Positions 58,736 to 64,000 of a stretch of DNA of 64,000 nt are shown here, one piece after another. Position numbers and translations under genes: made by a program. The notes below the pieces were generated by a model. That model did no database searches. It worked only from the letters and a program-made list of their open reading frames with translations, and was not told the origin of the DNA. The stretch's first letter is position 1. The number at the start of each line of letters is the position of its first letter. Source of the stretch: Rufibacter radiotolerans (GTDB lineage: Bacteria; Bacteroidota; Bacteroidia; Cytophagales; Hymenobacteraceae); the NCBI RefSeq assembly GCF_001078055.1, contig NZ_CP010777.1, positions 2,819,001-2,883,000 on the forward strand, given 5' to 3'.

Positions 58736-60151
58736 TTATTGGTGTTTCGCGTGTTCCCGGTCCATGGAGGCGCCTTCGTCTCCCTGCTGCTTCATCCATT
58801 TCTGGAGCTCTGCGGTAAGCTCTTTGACCTTGGCGGCGTAGGCGGGGTTGCCGGCCAGGTTATTCAACTCTGCGGGGTCCTGCTGAGTGTCATAGAACTC
58901 AACGGCCGGCCGGTGCACAATGCGGTTGGTCAGGAATTTCGCTCTTTCATCTTCCTTTGCCCGGTCTTGCCAAGTTTGCCAGGTAGGGTTTGGCACTTTG
59001 GGGTTCATCATGTACTTGATGTGGTAATTGGCGGCCGGCGTCAGGTTAAGAATGAGTTTGTAGCGGTCATCCTGAATGTTCCGGATGGGGTAAGAGGGCC
59101 CTTCGGGGATGTTGTTGTGCACCCCGTACGCGTATTGCCGGTGCTGCTGGGTTTTGCCTTCCAGCACGGGCAGGAAGCTGGTGCCGTCCAGGCCCGGAAC
59201 GGCGCCGCCGCCGGCCAGGGCTACCAGCGTGGGCGTGATGTCTTCATACTGCACCAGGGCATTGGTTTGGGTACCGGCTTTCACCTTGCCGGGCAGGCGC
59301 ACAATCATGGAGCTTTTCACGCCGTGGTCCCAGAGATTCCACTTGCCCCCGGGAAATTGTGGCCCCTGCTCGCCCAGAAAGATGACCATAGTGTTTTTAT
59401 CCTGACCGGTGGCCTTGAGCATTTTCATCACGTCGCCTACCTCGTTGTCCAGTTGCCGCACCTCGGCCAGGTATTTGGTGAACTGCTGTCGGGTCTGTTT
59501 GGTGTCTACCCAATGGGCGGGCAGCGTCAGTTTGTCGTGGTCAAACTCAGAGGGGTCGCCCACGGTCCAGGGAGCATGCGGATTGGTGCTCATCACAAAC
59601 AGGCAGTACGGCTTCTGGCTGGAAGTGACAAAATTCCGAATGCCGTCCACGCTATAGTCGGCGGTTTTAGCCACGCAATTCACCTCAAAACCGTCTATGA
59701 TCTCAAACGGGAACACGGTGCGGGGTTTAGTGCTGTGGTCTTTGCCCGTGAGGGCCACGCGGTAGCCCAGATCACCCAGGTAATGGCCAATGCTTTTGAG
59801 GTTGTCCTGCACCGGTTTGTGGTTCTGGAACGAGCCATGCCGCACCGGGTACAGGCCCGTGAAAAGCGAGGCCCTGATGGGCACGCACATCGCCTCTGAG
59901 GCGTAAATCTTGTTGAACTTAAGTCCCTCCTTGGCCAAAGCGTCAATGTTAGGCGTCTGCAGGTTCTTGCCGCCATAGCAGCTCAGTTCACCGCTGGCCA
60001 GATCATCTGCCATGATAATGACAATGTTGGGTTGCCTGGGCGGGGCGGGCGCCGCGGCCTGGGGGCTCTGCGCCTTGGGCGTGCAGGCGCTCAGCCCGGT
60101 GAACAGGCACAGGAAAACTCTGGCTATCAAGACTCTTTTAGATCTGCTCAT
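58736..60151 (-). CDS. Sulfatase (type I) with CVPIR active site
   Basis: A 471-residue lipoprotein (lipobox LSAC, C23) of the sulfatase superfamily. Ca ligands are in MADDLASGELSCYG (D49, D50), with GKDHSTKP in place of the usual GKWH. The FGly motif is C89-V-P-I-R: Ile replaces the usual Ser/Thr at position four. C, P and R are kept. Near the C-terminus KGDYKL is replaced by QDDRYKLILNL. The ATG at 60151 (MSRSKRVL) is used, since the open frame start at 60169 is a GTG. It groups with the next sulfatase (60414) in several blocks. Confidence 0.9.
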   Translation of the reverse strand: MSRSKRVLIARVFLCLFTGLSACTPKAQSPQAAAPAPPRQPNIVIIMADDLASGELSCYGGKNLQTPNIDALAKEGLKFNKIYASEAMCVPIRASLFTGLYPVRHGSFQNHKPVQDNLKSIGHYLGDLGYRVALTGKDHSTKPRTVFPFEIIDGFEVNCVAKTADYSVDGIRNFVTSSQKPYCLFVMSTNPHAPWTVGDPSEFDHDKLTLPAHWVDTKQTRQQFTKYLAEVRQLDNEVGDVMKMLKATGQDKNTMVIFLGEQGPQFPGGKWNLWDHGVKSSMIVRLPGKVKAGTQTNALVQYEDITPTLVALAGGGAVPGLDGTSFLPVLEGKTQQHRQYAYGVHNNIPEGPSYPIRNIQDDRYKLILNLTPAANYHIKYMMNPKVPNPTWQTWQDRAKEDERAKFLTNRIVHRPAVEFYDTQQDPAELNNLAGNPAYAAKVKELTAELQKWMKQQGDEGASMDREHAKHQ

Positions 60152-60191
60152 ATTTCTTTCCGCTTGCACGTTCTGTCTTTGTCTGTACTTT

Positions 60192-60231
60192 CTGTTTCAG
60201 GGCTGTTTTCCGTAAAACGTCCCTGAAACAG
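60192..60231. repeat. GTTTC/GAAAC palindrome, copy 25
   Basis: Outer boxes GTTTCAGGG / CCCTGAAAC, a paired variant like copies 18 and 27. It lies upstream of the CVPIR sulfatase and is the copy after the 60414 sulfatase stop. Confidence 0.88.
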
Positions 60232-60329
60232 GTGACTTTCTTTTTTTAAATCCGGAGGCTTCCTGGATTCTTTCCTCTTGCCACAGGATCATTTATTCTA
60301 CTTCTTTCCAACTTTCAGCTATGCGCCTT

Positions 60330-60402
60330 TGAGGCTTTCGCCTCACGGAAGTTACAAACTTCCGCCCATGGTGGGTCCAAGTTAGAAACTTGAACCAGAA
60401 GA
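60330..60402. repeat. Three-hairpin element, copy B
   Basis: TGAGGC-TTTC-GCCTCA, CGGAAGTT-ACA-AACTTCCG and CAAGTT-AGA-AACTTG, ending GAACCAGAAGAA. It lies just beyond the stop of the CGPSR sulfatase, as copy A lies after queD. Confidence 0.8.
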
Positions 60403-60413
60403 AACACTTCTTC

Positions 60414-61904
60414 CTAATCCAGGAACACGTAGGGAGCCACCGGTTTCTGGCCCTTCTGCTGAGGTTCGTCTTTGATCACCTCGGGGCCGGTTTCTTGGTC
60501 GCCTTGCTGTTGGCGCCAGGCCGCCAGTTGGGTTCTGAAGCCCGCCAGCAGTTTGGCGTGTTGTGGGTCTGCAGCTATGTTTTTGGTCTCTTTGGGGTCT
60601 GCCTGCAGGTCATAGAGTTCTTCTTTGGGGTGCTGATGGTAGCGTTGCAACACCGCGGCGGCATGCTGGTCGGTTTTGGCTTTGGCTACCCAGGAATCCC
60701 AGTACTCGCGCCCACCGTCATGGTCTTTGGCTTTGTCCATGTGCGTGTGGTACACGTTCTCGGGGGCCAGGTTGAGAATGTACTTGTAGCGGGTGGTGCG
60801 CAGCATGCGCGAAGGGGAACGGTTCATAAGCCGGTCGCCGGTGTGCGAGGCAAACACCTGCTCATGGTGCGTGTCTTTCTGGCCTTTGAGCACCGACAAA
60901 AAGCTCTGCCCGTCAATGTTGGCAGGAGCCGTTCCGCCGGCAATCTCCATGAAGGTAGGCAACAGATCTGCTTGTGATACCAGGGCGCCGGTGCGGGTAT
61001 TGGGTTTCACCTGACCGGGCCACCTGATGAGCATGGGCGTCTGGATGCCGTAGTCATAGAGGCTCCACTTGGCGAAAGGAAATTGCGGGCCCTGGTCGGC
61101 GGTGAAGACGAGCATGGTGTTCTGGGCCAGGTTATGCTGGTCCAGGCTCTTAAGGAGTTTGCCCACGTTGCCGTCCATCTTGGTAATGTCTTCATAGTAG
61201 CGCACACGTGATTTCCGGGTGTCTTTTGTGTCCACGTGAATGCTGGGGATGTCAATGGTTTGGGGGTTATAGCGCGATTTTTCGGGCCAGATCACGTGCG
61301 GGCTGTGGTCTGCCACGATGAGCAGGAAGGGCTGGTCTTTGGGTTGCTGGCTCAGCCAGGTATCTACCGGCTCCATGTTCAGGTCCCAGTTCAGGCCGGA
61401 TTTGCCTTCAAAGCCGGGTTCCGGCACGTTGGTTTTAGAGATGCGTTCAAACGCGAACACGTCTTCAGGCCCAATATGGTATTTGCCGGCAATCACTACT
61501 TTGTAGCCCAGCGGCTGCAGGTACTGCACCAGCGATTTGGTGCCTTTTTTCACGCCGCTGTGGTTGCCATGGGCCCCGTGCCGGAAGGGCATCAAGCCTG
61601 TCATTAAAGTGCTGCGCGAAGGCCCGCAGGTGGGGGATCCGGCAAACGTACGCGTGAACAGCATAGACTCTTTGGCCAACTTGTCCAGGTTGGGCGTCTG
61701 CACCACTTTGTTGCCGTAAGGGCCAATGTCTGTGGCGCCCAGGTCATCACCTATGAACACCACAATATTGGGCCGGCTGGCGGGAGCGGCCGTCTGTGCG
61801 GTTTGGCTTGGCGCGGCGGTTTGCGACGCCTGTTGTTTGCTGCAGGAAGCGGTTACCCAGCCCGTGAAAAGGCACACCCATACCAATACTCTTTGCTTTA
61901 CCAT
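60414..61904 (-). CDS. Sulfatase (type I, formylglycine), CGPSR
   Basis: A 496-residue lipoprotein sulfatase (lipobox ASC, C21). Ca ligands are in IGDDLGATDIG (D53, D54), and the FGly site is C93 in CGPSR. GKYHIGPEDVF and TADQGPQFPFAKWSLYDYGIQ blocks are intact. The ATG at 61904 (MVKQRVL) is chosen over the frame opening at 61967, since the signal follows it directly. It is 96 nt from the CCPTR sulfatase, so an operon is likely with a palindrome between. Confidence 0.92.
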   Translation of the reverse strand: MVKQRVLVWVCLFTGWVTASCSKQQASQTAAPSQTAQTAAPASRPNIVVFIGDDLGATDIGPYGNKVVQTPNLDKLAKESMLFTRTFAGSPTCGPSRSTLMTGLMPFRHGAHGNHSGVKKGTKSLVQYLQPLGYKVVIAGKYHIGPEDVFAFERISKTNVPEPGFEGKSGLNWDLNMEPVDTWLSQQPKDQPFLLIVADHSPHVIWPEKSRYNPQTIDIPSIHVDTKDTRKSRVRYYEDITKMDGNVGKLLKSLDQHNLAQNTMLVFTADQGPQFPFAKWSLYDYGIQTPMLIRWPGQVKPNTRTGALVSQADLLPTFMEIAGGTAPANIDGQSFLSVLKGQKDTHHEQVFASHTGDRLMNRSPSRMLRTTRYKYILNLAPENVYHTHMDKAKDHDGGREYWDSWVAKAKTDQHAAAVLQRYHQHPKEELYDLQADPKETKNIAADPQHAKLLAGFRTQLAAWRQQQGDQETGPEVIKDEPQQKGQKPVAPYVFLD

Positions 61905-61943
61905 ATGCACTCTAGCTAATAGATTCTTCTGCTGTTGAAATAT

Positions 61944-61983
61944 CCTGTTTAAAGGCCGTTTTCGCAAAAACAGGCCTAAAACA
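61944..61983. repeat. GTTTT/AAAAC intergenic palindrome, copy 26 (imperfect)
   Basis: CCTGTTTAAAGGCC with the right arm GGCCTAAAACA. It ends 17 nt beyond the sulfatase stop at 62001. Confidence 0.8.
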
Positions 61984-62000
61984 AATGTTACGCTTTTAGT

Positions 62001-63686
62001 TTAATGACTTCCCGGACCCGGATACACGTTCTGTTCCTGCGCCATTTTCTCCCAGACCTGCGCCATGGCGGTCACTTTGCCGGGGTTCTGGTCTGCTAAG
62101 TTATTAGTTTCTGTTCGGTCTTGGGCCAGGTCATAGAGTTCCCATTTGGCTTTTGCGCCCAGGCGCACCAGTTTCCAGTTCCCCTGACGTAGCGCCGCCG
62201 CCCCCAGGTGCTCCCAGAAAATAGTCTCGTGGCCGGGCTGCTCTTTGCCCAACAGAGCACCCAGAAAGCTTTTACCCGCCATGGGCGTAAGCGGGCGGCC
62301 TTCAAACGTTTGGGGATAAGTGGCGCCGGAGGCATCCAGGCAGGTGGCCATGATGTCCATGACGTGTGCCGGTTGGCGCGAGAAACCGCCTTTGTTCTTC
62401 ACTTTGGCAGGCCAGTGCACAATGAAAGGCGTGTTCATGCCGCCTTCATGCAATTTGGCTTTGAAATAACGGAACGGGGTGTTGCCCACGCTGGCCCACT
62501 CCGGCCCAATGCCCGAATGCACCATCTGGGAGCCCGGCAGCGCCTGCTTGTCCACCGGAAACACCACGGGCACTCCCTGGCGGGTACTGCCGGCGCGGTC
62601 AAAGCCAGGGCCGTATTTGGATGGCCTTTCTGAGCTGGTACCGTTGTCTGACAGAAAGAAAATAATAGTATTGTCCAGCTCGCCTTTGTCTTTGAGTTTC
62701 TGCACCAGTTTGCCAATGGTCTGGTCCATGCGGTCTACCATGGCGGCATGCACGGCCATGGCCCGGGCGTCAAATTCCTGGTCTGAGTTGGTGTCCCATT
62801 TCTTCTCGGGGAACATCCAGGGAGACAAAGGCGCCGATTTTTCCTCCAACAACCCCATCTTGACCATGCGGTCATAGCGGGCATTCCGGATGGCCTCCCA
62901 CCCTACCTGGTAGGTGTTTTCATACTTGGCAATGTCTTCGTGTGGCGCCTGCAGCGGCCAGTGCGGCGCAGTATGGGCCACGTACAGGAAGAAGGGCTTC
63001 TCGTCTTTGGTGAATTTCTCCACGTAGGCGACCGCCGAGTCCCCGATGGCCGTGGTGTGGTAGTAGTCTTTGGGCACCGATTTCACCGGGGTGATGCCGT
63101 TCACCAGGCTGAAGGGGTCAAAGTAATCTACCACGCCCCAGAGGTTGCCGTAGTATTTGTCAAAGCCGCGGGCGGTGGGGTATTGGCTCAAGGGCGAGAA
63201 TTTTTCCTTTTCCACCTGGTGGGCCAGCCATTTCAGGTGCTCTTCTTTGGGGAGTTCCTCGGTTTGGGAGATGTGCCATTTGCCCACCATGCCCGTGTGG
63301 TAGCCGGCGGCCCGTAAAAGTTCGGCAATGGTGACGGTGTTCTCGGTGAGATAGCCGCGGTAACCGGGGGTTTTGTTGTCATGGGTCATGCCGCCTATGC
63401 CGGCCTGGTGCGGGTACAGGCCCGTCATGAGCGAGGCCCGGGTGGGGCAGCAGCGGGACACGTTATAGAACTGGGTAAACCGAAGGCCATTCTGCGCCAG
63501 GCTGTCCAGGGCGGGCGTACTGATCTCACCGCCGTAGCAGCCCACGTCTGAGTAGCCCAGGTCATCTGCCAGGATCACCACAATATTGGGCCGTTTGTCT
63601 TCCTTCTCTTTCTGGCCAGTCACACCCCCGGAGCAACCGGTGAGGCAGGCCAGGCCCAAAAACAGCAAAAACAAGGGACTTCTCAT
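62001..63686 (-). CDS. Arylsulfatase (type I, formylglycine), CCPTR
   Basis: A 561-residue lipoprotein (lipobox LTGC, C18). Ca ligands are in LADDLGYSDVGCYG (D41, D42), and the FGly site is C79 in CCPTR (the second Cys is the variable position). VGKWHISQ, FLSDNGTSSERPS and the long form of the C-terminal half (GGMNTPFIVHWP, ALRQGNWKLVRLG) resemble the large arylsulfatase group such as PAS. Substrate unknown. It is probably co-transcribed with the partial GH2 gene to its right. Confidence 0.93.
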   Translation of the reverse strand: MRSPLFLLFLGLACLTGCSGGVTGQKEKEDKRPNIVVILADDLGYSDVGCYGGEISTPALDSLAQNGLRFTQFYNVSRCCPTRASLMTGLYPHQAGIGGMTHDNKTPGYRGYLTENTVTIAELLRAAGYHTGMVGKWHISQTEELPKEEHLKWLAHQVEKEKFSPLSQYPTARGFDKYYGNLWGVVDYFDPFSLVNGITPVKSVPKDYYHTTAIGDSAVAYVEKFTKDEKPFFLYVAHTAPHWPLQAPHEDIAKYENTYQVGWEAIRNARYDRMVKMGLLEEKSAPLSPWMFPEKKWDTNSDQEFDARAMAVHAAMVDRMDQTIGKLVQKLKDKGELDNTIIFFLSDNGTSSERPSKYGPGFDRAGSTRQGVPVVFPVDKQALPGSQMVHSGIGPEWASVGNTPFRYFKAKLHEGGMNTPFIVHWPAKVKNKGGFSRQPAHVMDIMATCLDASGATYPQTFEGRPLTPMAGKSFLGALLGKEQPGHETIFWEHLGAAALRQGNWKLVRLGAKAKWELYDLAQDRTETNNLADQNPGKVTAMAQVWEKMAQEQNVYPGPGSH

Positions 63687-63720
63687 GGCACAGGGGTTAA
63701 GAGCATGTTTAAAGCAAAAG

Positions 63721-63760
63721 GCGTTTCAGGCGCGTTTTTCTCAAAACAGGCCTGAAACGC
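63721..63760. repeat. GTTTC/GAAAC palindrome, copy 27
   Basis: 40 nt with arms GCGTTTCAGG / CCTGAAACGC, the paired TTTC/GAAA variant. It ends 9 nt before the stop of the partial GH2 gene. Confidence 0.9.
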
Positions 63761-63769
63761 GGTAAAACC

Positions 63770-64000
63770 TTAAAAGGAATACAAACCGAAGTCAAAGGCC
63801 GCCGGGCCGCCCACGTTCATCAGCTCCACCACCAGGTGGTTGTCGCCGGGCTTCAGGTAGCTGTAATACTCGCTCAAGTTGATCTCGTCATAATGGCGCT
63901 TGGTGTTGATGAACTTGTTCACCACCAGTTTTCCGTTAAGGTACACCTTGGCATCGCCGTGGGCCAGAATTCTGAACTGCAGGTTATTGGGCACCTGCGC
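63770..64000 (-). CDS. GH2-like protein, C-terminal end only
   Basis: Only the last about 76 residues are in the window; the gene continues to the right. The visible beta domain (AKVYLNGKLV, TKRHYDEINLSEYYSYLKPGD, FDFGLYSF) is a close match to the C-terminus of the GH2 enzyme at 50538-52775, so this is most likely a paralogous GH2 enzyme. There is no in-window start codon. Confidence 0.75.
   Translation of the reverse strand, partial: AQVPNNLQFRILAHGDAKVYLNGKLVVNKFINTKRHYDEINLSEYYSYLKPGDNHLVVELMNVGGPAAFDFGLYSF

Overview
The window reads as a Bacteroidota genome, most likely Cytophagales/Hymenobacteraceae-like. The support is lineage-typical: lipoprotein-rich periplasmic enzymes, a hybrid two-component regulator with a Reg_prop propeller, a CarboxypepD_reg/TonB-type outer-membrane protein, secreted sulfatases and GH43/GH2 enzymes, a clade II-type nos cluster, and one TAnnTTTG-like promoter box. 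The genus is inference. I saw no rRNA, tRNA, CRISPR array, transposase or phage gene.

Region 1 (1-13.6 kb) is a compact denitrification island. Reading leftward from a divergent control region at 7449-7780 are a cytochrome c lipoprotein, nosZ, a membrane protein of unknown function, nosL, nosD, nosF and nosY. Reading rightward are a quinol-type nitric oxide reductase, a copper nitrite reductase fused to a C-terminal cytochrome c, a NirV-like FGE-domain protein and a Sco-type copper chaperone. Together they can take nitrite to N2. A CRP/FNR-type half-site pair lies upstream of nirK. No nitrate reductase is in view.

Region 2 (13.6-18.2 kb) holds an orphan TcmP-like protein, an unnamed large protein that resembles an FMN TIM-barrel oxidoreductase and sits 8 nt before queD, and several small repeat elements.

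Region 3 (18.2-64 kb) is a glycan-degradation region, almost all on the minus strand. It has eight type I sulfatase genes (one broken by a single in-frame stop), one true formylglycine-generating enzyme with a lipoprotein signal, three GH43 genes, one complete and one partial GH2 gene, aldose epimerase, acetylesterase-like and SGNH hydrolases, a predicted alpha/alpha-barrel lipoprotein, a DUF1501/DUF1800 pair, a metallophosphoesterase, an outer-membrane TonB-type receptor and a hybrid two-component regulator. There is no SusC/SusD pair in view. The likely theme is periplasmic desulfation and trimming of a sulfated, acetylated glycan; the substrate cannot be named from sequence. A YdiJ-like FAD/Fe-S dehydrogenase sits inside the region.

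Between genes runs a family of about 27 near-palindromes of 36-62 nt built on GTTTT-n6-GTTTT / AAAAC-n6-AAAAC, most of them just downstream of a stop codon, with paired compensatory changes between copies. Two other repeat families also occur: a three-hairpin element in two copies, and a 39-bp terminal-inverted-repeat element in long and short forms. A palindrome-dense island lies at about 53.15-53.6 kb.
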